From assembly GCA_016165875.1 (NCBI GenBank), contig JABBOT010000003.1, positions 25,210,385-25,274,384 of the forward strand: a stretch of 64,000 bases of DNA, read 5' to 3'. Numbering within the stretch: position 1 is the stretch's first letter; every line of letters starts with the position of its first letter. A model generated the notes under the pieces. The model saw only the letters and a program-made list of their open reading frames with translations. It had not been told where the DNA came from and ran no database searches. Below, piece by piece: positions 1 through 11,108 of this stretch. A program made the translations under genes and the position numbers. The stretch is from Acanthopleura granulata (Eukaryota > Mollusca > Polyplacophora > Chitonida > Chitonidae).

Positions 1-3000
1 GCGCTGCTCAAGGTGCTGTTCGATGCCTACTACCAATTGGAGAACATGGAATCCGAGATTAGTGAGCCGCGAATCAACCAATGGTGGATCTACGCTCTTC
101 CTGTAAGTTCAGACAAAATCGACCTCGTATTTCTTTATTTATTTATGTGATGGGAGTTTTACATCTTACTCAAGAATATTTCACTTATAAGACGGCGGTT
201 AACATTATGGATGGAACAGCACAGAAGAATCCGACATGTCCGTCCACATGCTGCTGACAAACCTTCCCACGCACTGACCTTACACACTCAGACAACACTC
301 CTGTTTGACTATGACCTGTTCTTATTCCAATAAGCTGGCTACATGGCCAAGCTCCTATCTCCTAGCCATTTTCACGTTTTGTTGGATGTTTCTATAACTA
401 TACGGTGTTCATGTTCCAGTGCGATGTCCCTCTCCAGTAGGATGTTCATTAGTGGTCCTTTTGGATGTTTCTCTTCCCAGACGCTGTAACTGTTCACATA
501 GACTGTAACTGTTCACATAGACTGTAACTGTTCACATAGGCTGTTCCTATTAATATAGCCTGTTACTCTGGACAGTTTCTGTTCCTGAGGAGTTCTCCAG
601 TGCCTTTACCCTGTTCCAATAGGATCTTCCACCTTCTTACCCTTCTTTTTAGTTATTTATTTATTTGATTGGTGTTTCACGCCGTACTCAAGAATATTTC
701 ACTTATATGACGGCGGCCAGCATTCTGGTGGGAGGAAACCGGGCAGAGCCCGGGGGAAACCTACGACCATCCGCAGGTTGCTGGCAGACCTTCCCACGTA
801 CGGCCGAAGAGGAAGCCAGCATGAGCTGGTCTTGAACTCACAGCGACCGGATTGGTGGGAGGCTTCGGGGCATTGTGCTGCGATAGCGCGCTAACCGACT
901 GAGCCACGGAGGCCCCCTACCCTTCTTTTTAACGATTTCAGAGGATGTATTTGAAGTCTTACGTTTTAGGTTATTTGTTTTTACTTAAAAGCTTGACCAA
1001 CTAAAAAATACAAAACACCAGTTCTACTTTGACGAGAAGAAAAACAAAATCCATGTCCCATATCTATATATCGGAAGGCCTGGGTGTGTTAAGACGGATA
1101 AGACTGATTTAAGTGTGTCATATAAGTTATAAATGACGTCTTAAGGTGGTTGTCTGTGATTGCCTCTTCGGTTTCCTGTGTATTCACTGCAGTAATCGTG
1201 TATATACCTGTGATTAAGCGTACGGCTTTCTCTTGCAGTACATCGTCCCTGGAATTCTCGGTGTAGTCGCAGGCAGTATCCGCCATGCAGCGGCTGTGAG
1301 TGGTTTCTCTTGTCTCCTATAACAACTTTTTGCATGATAAGAAATTCCCTCCCTTACCCGCCTCTTCTCCGTGCCCCTAGGTCCCGAAAGTGTCTTAGAT
1401 TCAATGCAAACTTAGTCTTAACTTCAAAAGACTTTACTGCGTTAAAATTGTGACTCCTTAAATTTAAAGATTTTTATTTTGATAGTAAGAGTTATCTTAG
1501 GCCTTCAAAACAAATATGAAAATTAGCATTTCAGTTCAAATGCAACTTTTGTGAATATTGCCAAAGTGGCGTTAGACCTCAGTGACTCGGTGGACTTAAT
1601 TCATAGGACTAAACAAAAGAACAAAGATCAAGTCGTGTTCGATCTTTACCACGTGATCTCTGCATCGGCTCTCTACTTGTTCATCATATCCACGCGTATA
1701 AAATATTTACTTTTTACAAAGTTACATGTGTATAATTGTGACACAGTGTGAACTATCTCAAATTCATTATCAGATCTACGTAGGAAGAAGGGGAGTGCAG
1801 TCTCGTACACATTCAGATCGGTCAGTTACACATTAACCCTTTATGCACCACGGACTGCACCGGTCAGATGACTTGCAAAAGAAAGAGACGCGCAGCGAAG
1901 TTTGAGACAGTTTATCGCCCTGAAGGCGTCTGATCTGTTCCAAGCTATTATTATTGTAAGACGTGGTCGTATATGTTTGAATTGAACCAATGCTAAATCA
2001 TAATTGTACTGTGTTTGGAAACAACATGAAAGATTTTATGAAATAATAGACAAACTATCGCAAAAGTGAAGACCAGAGTAGACTGACCAGATACATTATT
2101 GTTTAACATTGAAACACAAAGTAAAAATAAATATCAAACAAAAAACAACCCTGGCTAATATATAATTTGTCTTTTCACAGGTCTTCGTCTGTCTCTCTAT
2201 ATATATGTTCTTTACAAACAATTTGAGAGCTTAAGGGTTAATCGAGTCAAAGAGCGCAACTATGACAGTATTCTTTGTTATTTAAATGTAGTCTGCGAAC
2301 TTGCTGTGTAGAGTAAATCTGTCCTTCTGGGAATGGAAAACGCCATATAATCTATTACCACTATCACCAGCGGAAAGAGGAAGTGCTGTGTTGTGATGGC
2401 TTTACTGAAATGGTAGGCCTATAGGTAACAAAAACGAAAGATAAGAAAAAACAAGTTTGTGCAAATCAGTACAAAATCAGTTCAGAGTTTAGATCAAACT
2501 ACATCATCTCATTGCGCACGTATATGTGAATTCACGAAAGCCCGTCTGCAAGGCAAGATTTCAAATCAAATCGTACTCCCCACTTCTGTGTAGGCGCAGA
2601 TTTATTTTACCATAGTAACTTACAGGTCAAGATCGAGTTTCTGGTCAATTCGTACATGGTAGACAAATTATGGCTGCTTTAGTCTGGTATTCACATACAT
2701 TTTGCAAATCAGAATTTTAAGCAACCTCCACCACTCCTCAGACCATTTTATGCCCTATGATCCTGCAATTTAACTTAACAAAAACCAGATTCCTTTTAAA
2801 CCTCCAAGTTCTAGTTCGCTTTAGCCACTATCTATATGGTTTATAGCGCTTTAAATAACGAAAAAAGTGACGAAAATTTGAATTGTTAAGTTTTTGAAAG
2901 GTAACCCATGATACCATGTATAACCTTTGACAGTTGACTTTCTGTTAGCTTCTACAAGTATGTTAAGATTCACACCGTTTCCCATTAAGTTCAGTATAAA

Positions 3001-6000
3001 GTCCCATTCAATTCATCATTATGTCTCATTCAACCAGTCCTTCTGCGGAAGATACATTATGTGTTCACACGCAGTGGAATATAGTCCTACTTACACTATT
3101 CAGGTTCAATCCCGGTTTGGGTCATACCCAGGACATTGAAAAATTGTTAAGTACGACGTAAAACACAAGCGTACACACACACACATACACCATTAAATAC
3201 AATATTGTTGTTATTTGATTTTTGCATGATTCGTGTCTACTTTTTCAGTACGGGTTTTACATGGCCTCTTGCATCATCGCCTGTGTAGTCTCTGGCGTTT
3301 TCTTCTTCATGGCTCTGGTGTTTCTAATGGCAATTGCGGGGGTTGGAGGCTTGGACTGCTACATGACCAACGGGATGTGTGTCTGCCGGTAAATATCTTT
3401 TTAGTGTTAAATGTTTTATGTCATATATGACATTTGTCAGAATTTAGCCGTTTTGTTTTCGATGGTGTCTTTGTTCCTGCGCTACACAACACAACAGTCA
3501 ACCCATTAAAATAGACCTCATTACTCAGGAAAACATACTAAGACAAAATACTTATCAAATCTTTTCCAGCGATTTTACTTCATGTTTTAAAACAGTTGTA
3601 GGCTTTAATATCTAATACATTCCCGGACTATATGCTGCAGAATCGGGTAGATCTTGACCTTTACATTTATATTCTTAAACGAATATAAGTTATCACTTCT
3701 TTCCTCACTAGGAGGTATATTTAGATTTGATTTCAGAACCTGTCTCCATGTTCCTGCATGACATAAGGTGTAAGATTCCATGGAGATATTGTAGTGTATT
3801 TCAAACAGCACTCATATCGTCTGTGAACGGCCAAGGGATCAAAAATAGTAGAATCGTCCTTTTTGTCTTTTTCCTGATCCCTTGCAAAATGACACGAAGC
3901 ACCTAAGAAACATAGATGTTCTGTTATCGTTATTGCATGGATAATCGTGATATTATTAGTGTCGACTTATATCATGATTTATTTGTTGGTTCGTTTGTCC
4001 AAAATAAATAAATAAATAACGAACGGATTTGCAGGAAATGGGATTCGTCCGGAATCGAGGGAATATATCTTAAGTTTGTATGAAATAGGGATATAGAAGT
4101 AGTATGTGAGCCTGATAAATGTATGCAGTCTGAGAGAGCACTGAGGGACGATGAATGGGCTGAATCAAATGTGTTTTTAACTGACTGAATTGTTTTCCAG
4201 TTCCGGGAGCAGCGTCACCTCGTCTCCTATAGGGATCCAGGACTGTGCTGACGTTAACAGGATGGTGCATCTGGGATACGGCGTGAGCGTGATGATGGTG
4301 CTAGGCTGGATCCTGTGCTTGGGTGGCTCTATTATCAGCTGTGTCACCTGTTGCTGTGGACAGGTGAGTTGCCTTTACACACCTGTACGAATTCATCTTA
4401 CCAGTAGAAAACTACCAAACCCATACGAACCTGCTTCATCCGTAGGAACGTACCAATACCCGCAAGAACCTACCTATAGGGGCCTACAAAATCCCGTACA
4501 AACCTACCAACACGCGCACGAACCTGGCAACACCTGCAACAACTAACCACACTCGTTTAAACCTCAGTGCACTCGTATGATGTACATGAATGGTTATGCT
4601 TTCATACATTCATTCCACAACATTCCTACATTCCTCAATGTAGAGATTCCCAAGATGTCCGAACATCTGCTGATTCACTGTTTGATGTGGTGACCACTAC
4701 AGACAAATTAACTACAGAGCGTTTTATTAAACAAAGCCCTCCCAGGTCGTATGCGGGATGGTCTGCAAGCAACCTGGATGGTCATGGGTTTCCCATGGGC
4801 TCTGCCCAGTTTCATCCCACCATAATGCTGGCCGCCGTCGTATCAGCCAAATATTCTTGAATACGGCGTACAACTCCAATCAGACAAATAAATAAATACT
4901 AGACAAAGCAAATGCCATGGAGTGCATCACAATTTAATGTGCCCAGAACGCCATTATCTCTCTTTTTCTGTCGGTGTTTATATTTCTTATCCCAAAATAT
5001 ACTCACCGCTCATTACTAACAACATCACTGTTTAAATGCGATATGTTTCCCGCGCATTGATGACTCCGACCAAAGCTGATTTGACCATTGTTCTGTCTCA
5101 AGGCATGAATACTATTTAACAGGAACAATACTGTTTGCCATCAAAAGGTCATCAGACAAGGAGGACAGGTTCCCTAGTCACTCTTGTTTTTGACTGTCTT
5201 TGTTCATGCTTTACACAGAGCAGATACTGACCCATCAAACTAACGGTTAGAACTCAGGAAAATGTACGCAGCATACCAAGACAAAATACTAAACAAATCT
5301 TTTCATTGCAAAAAACAGTGGGGAATGAATTAGAGAAGATCCGAGCAGTAATGATTAAATTATATTTCACAAATTATATTTCCCGAAATAATCATGTTAA
5401 TGATGATATAATAATGCCGGATAGTGACATTGACACGACAGTCATGCGTCAAGTGTGGGACCAGCTGATGACAACCATTCAGAATTCTAATGTCAGGAAT
5501 TTTCCCCAACCAACTTTTAGCTGTAAGCTGGACCCCGTTTTGTTACGTATTCAATATCAAAGTCTGGCGCGAAGTTAGAAGGAATAGATTAGATCACGAT
5601 AGATCGTTTTAATTATGATTATGTTATTTTTGAATATGGCGTCTGCCTTGTGCACGGTACATGTCCAGGGTTCAATCCTAAATGTAGCCGTACTGAACCT
5701 CGGTAGTTTTGGTACTACCTCGCTTGGCGCTCACGATAAAGTCAACAGGCTGAGGACTGGTTTGCCTTTTGCCAGTATGTAACATGACAAGGTGAGGTGC
5801 CGTGCCTGGTGTCCTCCTAGGCATGGTGTTCCTGTGATCCGGTACTTTGAACATGTCGGCATTGGCTATGCAAGGAGACACTGTGGTGATAAGACCAAAA
5901 TAAAACTGAAAGCGACATTAAACCCAAATTAAACAAACAAATAACGCTGCATGCTATTCACCAAAAGGAAGTCGGAGTGGAAATCGTTGTGTACCTATTA

Positions 6001-6343
6001 AAATTATGAATATTGAGTATTCTGAGTAGAAGTGAATATTTTGATCTATCCATTTCAGTACTGAATGAATAAGACTAAGTGTGGTCAGCCGGATATATAT
6101 TGTGTTTTCTGCTCTTCCTGAATCTTCAGTTGCTGTTGTTTATTCCAGCGGGAACCTCAAGTGGTCATGATGACCTCTTACCCACCAAGCCAGGTCACCG
6201 TGACTACAGCCGCACACACCTATGCCCCAGGACCCCAGTACGCTGCAGGGCAACAATTCCATCAGAATGCCGAGTATTTTCCACCTCCTCCCATGGAAGA
6301 AACCAATGACAAAAATCAGTTCAAATACAATCGGTTGGCCTAG
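1..6343 (+). CDS. Gene A copy 1: MS4A/CD20-like four-transmembrane protein (5' partial)
   Basis: Spliced gene entering from the left edge. Exons: 1-102 (exon 2, partial), 1239-1295, 3249-3388, 4201-4363 and 6149-6343 (stop TAG). All junctions are GT-AG and phases agree (0, 0, 2, 0). TM2 spans exons 2-3, TM3 is in exon 4 and TM4 in exon 5. The TM3-TM4 loop holds the pattern C-x6-C-x-C followed by another Cys. TM4 ends in a CCC motif, a likely palmitoylation site. The last exon is a hydrophilic, proline-rich cytoplasmic tail (YPPSQ, PPPPMEET). Exon 1 should lie about 11.6 kb to the left, judging from the complete copy at 40,363. The family call (MS4A-like tetraspan) rests on topology and the Cys pattern; another small tetraspan family is possible. 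The gene structure itself is well supported because the second copy is nearly identical. Confidence 0.85.
128..290 (-). repeat. Degenerate tRNA-derived SINE in gene A intron 2
   Basis: Shows the reversed tail (TTATTTATTTATGTGAT), the ACTCAAGAATATTTCACTTATA block and a degraded body; no recognisable tRNA head. The same copy recurs at 52,129-52,291. Confidence 0.7.
484..540 (+). repeat. 3 x 19-bp direct repeat
   Basis: Three consecutive copies of CTGTAACTGTTCACATAGA in intron 2, the last ending AGG. The array is preserved at 52,485-52,541. Confidence 0.9.
652..917 (-). mobile_element. Full-length tRNA-derived SINE with 14-bp target-site duplication
   Basis: Read on the minus strand it begins GGGGGCCTCCGTGGCTCAGTCGG (box A-like), has a box B-like GAGTTCAAGACC, a G/C-rich body and ends AATCAAATAAATAA. 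The 14-bp TACCCTTCTTTTTA flanks both ends (638-651 and 918-931), direct evidence of LINE-type target-primed insertion. It lies in gene A intron 2. Confidence 0.92.
1296..3248 (+). other. Gene A intron 3 (copy 1), no gene seen
   Basis: AT-rich intron sequence with a short CA run near 3,176-3,186. No SINE, RNA gene or convincing ORF was recognised. The same is true of the equivalent 53,297-55,249. Confidence 0.6.
4765..4898 (+). repeat. 5'-truncated SINE, plus orientation, in gene A intron 5
   Basis: Body from GCAACCTGGATGGTCATGGG through CCACCATAATGCTGGCCGCC to the AAATAAATAAATA tail; tRNA head absent. It contributes part of a spurious intron read-through ORF. Confidence 0.85.
5627..5941 (+). 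repeat. Second dispersed SINE-like family
   Basis: Contains a box B-like GGGTTCAATCC near 5,668, then a conserved-looking body (CTCGCTTGGCGCTCACGATAAA, AGGACTGGTTTGCC, AAGGAGACACTGTGGTGATA) and a tail GACATTAAACCCAAATTAAACAAACAAATAA. A related, more decayed copy lies at 50,312-50,480. I recognise the pattern as a mollusc-type dispersed repeat but not its name. Confidence 0.6.
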
Positions 6344-7279
6344 TGTGCTGGAGCGTGCATGATATTTGTAAACTTACAAATACGTGCTGATCTGAGTTGG
6401 CTTTATACTGGGTGTACACAGCTAGAAACAGATACGAGGTTTTTACCCTATATATATAGCAGATGCTGTACTTTGTTTTCAAGGTTAAATATCGACTCCT
6501 GCCTGCTGCACTTCAGATATATTTGCCAAATTTCGGCTTTGTGTTGTTTCACTTAGTTACTTTCAGTGATTGTGTGTATCTCTGATTGCAATCATAATCA
6601 TAAGAGGTGTGGTAATGTAAATCCTCCGGGATAGAGCTATGCCATGGGTTAAATGATTATACATTTAAAAAAAAATAATTGTCGATATGAATATTCATCA
6701 GACAAGATATGTCTCATTTATAGGATACTATGCTTACCTTCCAGATCCAAAAGTTTGCAACTCCTTTCGATGCAAAAAATGATCTTAGTTTTGTTCAGGG
6801 TTTGGTGTTGTCGAGTGCAAATTTTCTTTTGTCTCCGCGATAGTTTGCGTTTAAAAGCTTTTCCCCATTGATATAAATTCGTATTTTTTTTTATAAAGTT
6901 TTTATGTCTTTCAACTTCCAATGATCGTAAATGTATAACCTGGAGTGGATTATAAGACTTGGAGTGGATAATCTTTCATGTGTTCATTATTAATTTTTCA
7001 ACCACTAGTTAATGCAAAATTTCATTATTTTTGACAGTTGATTGCGCCAAGGTGGACATTATAGTCTTGTATCACGCCAGAGTTTGTTTTATGAGAAAAA
7101 ATATGGAAAGCGTCGCAAAAAACCGTTACCGTAGCTTGATATCTTTCGTTTTTGGTTCCTACTACATTTCACTTTTATGCTTTACATTAATTCTATGTAT
7201 TTGTCGCTGTCCATGTATATATTCAGTTTGTGAGGGTGTCCCTTTGGTAACCTGTGCTGGAAAACAAATTCATATTATG

Positions 7280-7285
7280 AATAAA
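7280..7285 (+). terminator. Candidate polyadenylation signal of gene A copy 1
   Basis: AATAAA about 940 nt after the gene A stop, before the SINE at 7449. It is conserved in the second copy at 59230-59235. No closer canonical hexamer was noticed. Confidence 0.35.
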
Positions 7286-7448
7286 ATGATTGCACGACGT
7301 TCATTCACGTGTTTGTTTTTCGGTCTAGATAAAAGTTTTATATATTTGCTTTGAAACGGATTCTGAACACCCATTAACGCTACTGCCTTTCGTTTTGTAT
7401 GATAGGCCATTCTACTAACAGTCGTGTGGTTCAGGCAAAATATTTGAC

Positions 7449-7694
7449 TATTTATTTGATTGGTGTTTTACGCCGTTCTCAAGAATATTTCACTTATACG
7501 ACAGCGACCAGCTTTATGGTGGGGGGAAACCGGGCAGGGCCCGGGAGAAACCCACGACCATCCGCAAGCTGCTGGCAGACCTTCCTACATACGGCCGGAG
7601 AGGAAGCCACCATGAGGTGGACTTGAACTCACAGCAATCGCATGAGTGGCAGGCTTCGTGATAGCACGTTAACCGACTGAGACACGGAGGCCCC
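7449..7694 (-). mobile_element. SINE, minus orientation, downstream of gene A
   Basis: Tail to head: TTTATTTGATTGGTGTTTTACGCC ... GACTGAGACACGGAGGCCCC. Near full length, with diagnostic variants (GACAGCGACCAGCTTTATGG) that identify its later recombinant in copy 2. No clear target-site duplication. Confidence 0.9.
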
Positions 7695-7860
7695 AGGAAT
7701 AGCTTATCGTCAGGGACTATATGACCAGCCACAAGTTAAAGAAACATGTAGTCAGTGTAGGTTTCAAACGGACCACGCAACATCATACAGGAGAAGCGTA
7801 GTTGCAATCAATCGACCTTTGACCAGTGAGGTCGCTTGGACGAATCCAGTTCCTGTTTGT

Positions 7861-8127
7861 TTGATTTATTTATTTATTTATTTGATTGGGGTTTTAACGC
7901 CGTTTTCAAGAATATTTCACTTATACAACGGCGGCCAGCATTATGGTGGGAGGAAACCGGGCAAAGCCCGGGGGAAACCCACGACCATCCACAGGTTGCT
8001 GGCAGACCTTTCCACGTACGGCCAGAGAGGAAGCCAACATGAGCTGGTCTTGAACTCACAGCGACCGCATTGGTGGGAGGCATTGTGCTGCGATAGCGCG
8101 CTAACCGATTGAGCCACGGAGGCCCCC
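7861..8127 (-). mobile_element. SINE, minus orientation
   Basis: Full-length element 167 bp beyond the previous one. Its left flank CCTGTTTGTTTG and right flank CCTGTTTTTTGG look like an imperfect 12-bp target-site duplication. Confidence 0.9.
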
Positions 8128-8937
8128 TGTTTTTTGGCTGCGGCCTGAAATCAATGTTTTGTCAGGTCCTGTAGGAGGACGATAGTTTTCAACATGACCT
8201 CCCACCGTAAACGTGAAAAATTCTTCAGCAATAATTCAAGTCGATATGTAAAATTATAAATCTAAGCCTCTAACTTTTCAAGCCCGTGAAAACCATGAAC
8301 GAGATGATAGTAGTATAAGCCATTGCGGATGAGTATTATGCCTATCTTTTAACTCGGGTGGGAGGGGAGGGAAGAGTATGAGGTCATAGGGTATGAGGTC
8401 ACGTGTGTGTGTGTGTGACGTCACGAACGTTGCAGGTAATAGTGTTCGAGTCGCGAGGTTGGAGGGCTGCCAGGAGCGGTGTTGAACGCCCGGTGTGATG
8501 ATGTTCTGTTTTCGTGCTCAAAGTCACGAACGCTGGGTGTTCGAGAAGATAGCTTAAAAAGTACATAGGGGTGGGCAGTTCTTCATTTTCGCATGCTTTG
8601 GGTCTGTATATACACGTTGGGCAGGTTGACTGGAAGTAGAAGTTGAATGATGGTATTTACATGTGATTTGCTTTGGCGTGTGAATAAGTATCGTCTCCAC
8701 CTAAATCGTCATAAACGTGAAGTTCACAAGTCATAGACGTTTTCGTATACTTGTAAAAACTGTGATAAGCAGTTCAGCAGTATATGAAACATGAAACGGA
8801 ATCGTCGGATGCTGCATGAAGAGCGTCATATGGATCAGGAGACAATTGTAAGTTTTTTCATACAGTTGTTAGCACACATTCACAGCATAGCGAGTAATGT
8901 TATTTTATACGACAAGTTAAGGGGATTTTTTTAAAAG
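8128..8937 (+). other. Spacer between SINEs and the cassette cluster
   Basis: No gene recognised. Holds a short (GT)n run at 8,403-8,418. A segment near 8,495-8,520 (GGTGTGATGATGTTCTGTTTTC) resembles sequence at the left edge of the second cassette cluster near 35,350, so it may belong to the same repeat. Confidence 0.45.
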
Positions 8938-9340
8938 GGTGAATGGAAGGGGGCTGATCTTTGTTTTGTTATGTGACGTCATAGTGTGTGATGTCGTGAC
9001 AATCACAGACATAAATAGCTAAGACATACATAAAAACATATCCACTGGTGTAGATTTCAGGTAACTGCCATTGTCCATTGCACAACATAGACTAGATTTG
9101 TGATCCGCAGTTGCAATACACAATGTGGATACACATAGCATCCACTATAGCGTACGAGACACTGGGGTGAACTTTTCCCCTTGACTCACTTGGATTGTTA
9201 ACATGGTCCACCTCGCACTAGGTGATGGTTCTATTACTCACAAATTATAATACACTAGCTATCACCCAGTGTATAATTAACTGGGGTTGGCGACGTTACG
9301 CACACACAGGAAAAAATCACAGAGAAAAAAGAATAACAAT

Positions 9341-9373
9341 ACATACATACATACATACATACATACATACATA
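9341..9373 (+). repeat. (ACAT)n microsatellite
   Basis: Eight uninterrupted tetranucleotide repeats between a cassette 3' flank and its stem-loop; also at 61,724-61,756. Confidence 0.9.
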
Positions 9374-9411
9374 GTGCTCATATTTTGGAAGCTCTTCCGA
9401 TCGAGTGGGGT

Positions 9412-9427
9412 GGTCCTGAAAATGGCC
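9412..9427 (-). terminator. Histone-type 3' stem-loop relic, cassette 1
   Basis: Minus strand GGCCATTTTCAGGACC, followed by ACCACCCCA and a purine element GGAAGAGC. Loop TTTC and flank are histone-like, but two stem positions no longer pair, so it looks decayed. Also at 61,795-61,810. Confidence 0.5.
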
Positions 9428-9455
9428 GTTGGGAGTTTTTTCGCCTTTTTCCTTC

Positions 9456-9794
9456 TCATTTGGGAGGTAATTCTTTTCCTTGCCAGTGTTTATACTCCAA
9501 TTGGGCATTTAAAAATCTTGCATAGGCTCTGTGCGTGATGTTGCAGAGTTTCTCGACTTCTTCCATCTATAATCTGGCTAGTCTTCTATACCCCAGTTCA
9601 CCACTCTTGAGTATCTCTTGGTCCAGGGCTTCTCTGTACTTTGAGTAGGCTTCGTCGTAGTCATCCTGAAGCTGCTCAATTGGTTTTATGATCAGGAAGC
9701 GCCATAATGGAAGTCGATCTGTTTGGGGGCCCATGAATGTCACTATGTCTGCACATCCTCCTCGTCGTATTATTATTATGAAGAGTGGGTTCAT
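9456..9794 (-). pseudogene. Cassette 1: small coiled-coil-type ORF with in-frame TAG
   Basis: Minus-strand ORF opening at ATG 9794, just downstream of a TATA box. It encodes a charged, helical-looking protein (DDYDEAYSKYREALDQEIL). A TAG at 9567-9569 interrupts it; the same frame continues for 33 codons to TGA at 9456-9458. A histone-type stem-loop relic follows 29-44 nt after that stop. It aligns with cassette 2 (DDYDEAYSKYREAL against ARYEELYQIYKQTL). No known family recognised. The TAG is shared with copy 2, so it predates the 52-kb duplication. Confidence 0.5.
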
Positions 9795-9865
9795 AATCTT
9801 CCGTCGTGAAATTAGCTCCCTCAGAAATATAGTAGAGTGAGTGTGGTTTTCGCGAATGCCTGGCC

Positions 9866-9873
9866 TTTTTATA
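9866..9873 (-). promoter_or_regulatory. Cassette 1 core promoter (TATA) with inverted CCAAT upstream
   Basis: On the minus strand TATAAAAA lies about 75 nt before the ATG at 9794. A CCAAT box (plus-strand ATTGG at 9931-9935) is about 60 nt further upstream, followed by a conserved CACAAGGACTGAAAA motif shared with the other cassettes. Confidence 0.5.
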
Positions 9874-10115
9874 CAAATCGGGCTGTTTGAAAAGTCGCGG
9901 ACCAAAGTGAAAACAAAATCCGCGGCTCTGATTGGTTGATAGCATATATACTACGAACACGCTTAGGAACTTTTCAGTCCTTGTGTTTCGCTAGCATAGT
10001 GATTGACGAGAATGAATGTGAGGGATGATCTTGGTTTGGACAATCACAGAAATTGAAAGAAACATACATAAACATATATTGTGCTCAGATGCTTCCCTTT
10101 GGGAAGGAATTGGTT

Positions 10116-10131
10116 AACCCTGAAAAAGGCT
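10116..10131 (-). terminator. Histone-type 3' stem-loop, cassette 2
   Basis: Minus strand AGCCTTTTTCAGGGTT: six stem pairs including two G-U, with a TTTC loop. It is followed by AACCAATTCC and a purine-rich CCCAAAGGGAAGC resembling a histone downstream element. Also at 62,499-62,514. Confidence 0.55.
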
Positions 10132-10148
10132 GTTGGAAATCGGGTAGC

Positions 10149-10425
10149 TTAGCTTAGCTTCAGTTCGGGCGACCGTGGTTTGGTCCTGGGGGGATATGCT
10201 CTCGATAACATCTGCCGAGCTTTATGCAGCTTCTCCTCAGTGTATTCCAACCTGGAGCTGGCCTCTTCGATTTCTACCATCCTCACTTCGGAGAACATCG
10301 CTCGCTAATGTTTGCTTGTATATTTGATACAGTTCTTCGTATCGGGCCTCTAGTCTTGCCATTCGTTTCTTCAGCATGAAGTGGAATAGCGATTCCCTCT
10401 CACGTGTCTGGTTGCTGGTTTGCAT
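10149..10425 (-). pseudogene. Cassette 2: coiled-coil-type ORF with a one-base frameshift
   Basis: ATG at 10425 opens a charged helical ORF (KKRMARLEARYEELYQIYK) for 62 codons. After about residue 48 a different frame carries the better continuation (RMVEIEEASSRLEYTEEKL), ending at TAA 10149-10151; 277 nt implies a single-base shift. The stop is followed 18-33 nt later by a histone-type stem-loop. The shift is shared with copy 2. Paralogous to cassette 1; no known domain beyond a coiled coil. Confidence 0.5.
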
Positions 10426-10470
10426 AATGATATCGCTGGGATAAATTCTGCAGAATGAGTAAGTCAGTTT

Positions 10471-10480
10471 TCCTTTTATG
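10471..10480 (-). promoter_or_regulatory. Cassette 2 core promoter (TATA)
   Basis: Minus strand CATAAAAGGA about 45 nt before the ATG at 10425. A TTTTATTGGCGC element (10,521-10,532) and a conserved CAAAACACAAGGATTGCAAA block (about 10,597-10,616) lie upstream. Confidence 0.45.
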
Positions 10481-10647
10481 TGATTCAGCCAGCATGAGTG
10501 AATTTTGCTATTTTTGGGAGTGCGCCAATAAAAGTGAAAACAAATTCCGCGGCTCTGAGTGGTTGATAGCAGCCATACTATGGAGACGGTTGTGGACTTT
10601 GCAATCCTTGTGTTTTGGTAGCATAGCGATTTCGCCTACGCTAACTG

Positions 10648-10736
10648 GGTATTCAAACACACACACACACACACAAGCGGGCGCACACACACGCACACAT
10701 ACACACACACACACATATATATATGTATATATATAT
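10648..10736 (+). repeat. (CA)n/(TA)n compound microsatellite
   Basis: Interrupted CA repeats followed by TATATATATGTATATATATATA. It sits at the same place relative to the cassette promoter as the CA/TA tract at 38,355-38,429. The copy 2 array (63,040-63,118) is shorter. Confidence 0.9.
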
Positions 10737-11108
10737 AAGACTTTCAGCTTACTTGTAAAACTTCAAAAATCCAAATGTTTATATATAAAAACAGTATAGT
10801 TACAATGTACAAAACACACAGATATTGATCGCTAACACATGTAAAAATACATGATTGCGCGACAAATATAGTGCTTCTACCTCTCGACGGATTAGGGCGA
10901 CCTGTTTTACAGGGTCTATGGTCAGGTTGGGTGGTCGGTTGTTGTGGTGCGTGGTCAAGTCACAAGATAAGGGTCACACAACGGCAGAAAAGGAGGCCGT
11001 GTAACTTTTTCATCGTCAAAGTTCGGGGTTCGGTCTGCTGTTGGATCTGAGCACTCCAAGGCTACTTTATTATTCTTACCTGTTACCCAACCCCCTTCAC
11101 CTGAGGCT

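Noticed and set aside
4190..4546. 118-codon ORF over gene A exon 5 (206 codons in copy 2 at 56,195-56,815)
   Set aside because: It is exon 5 read through its GTGAGT donor into the intron. The extension includes a SINE body and differs between copies by indels, so it is not a conserved product.
7514..8112. Several 68-97 codon ORFs on both strands
   Set aside because: All lie inside SINE copies and recur wherever the SINE does; they are translations of the repeat.
8128..11108. Polinton left terminal inverted repeat
   Set aside because: Searched by eye against 20.2-21.1 kb for an inverted match; none was convincing, so no terminal repeat is claimed.
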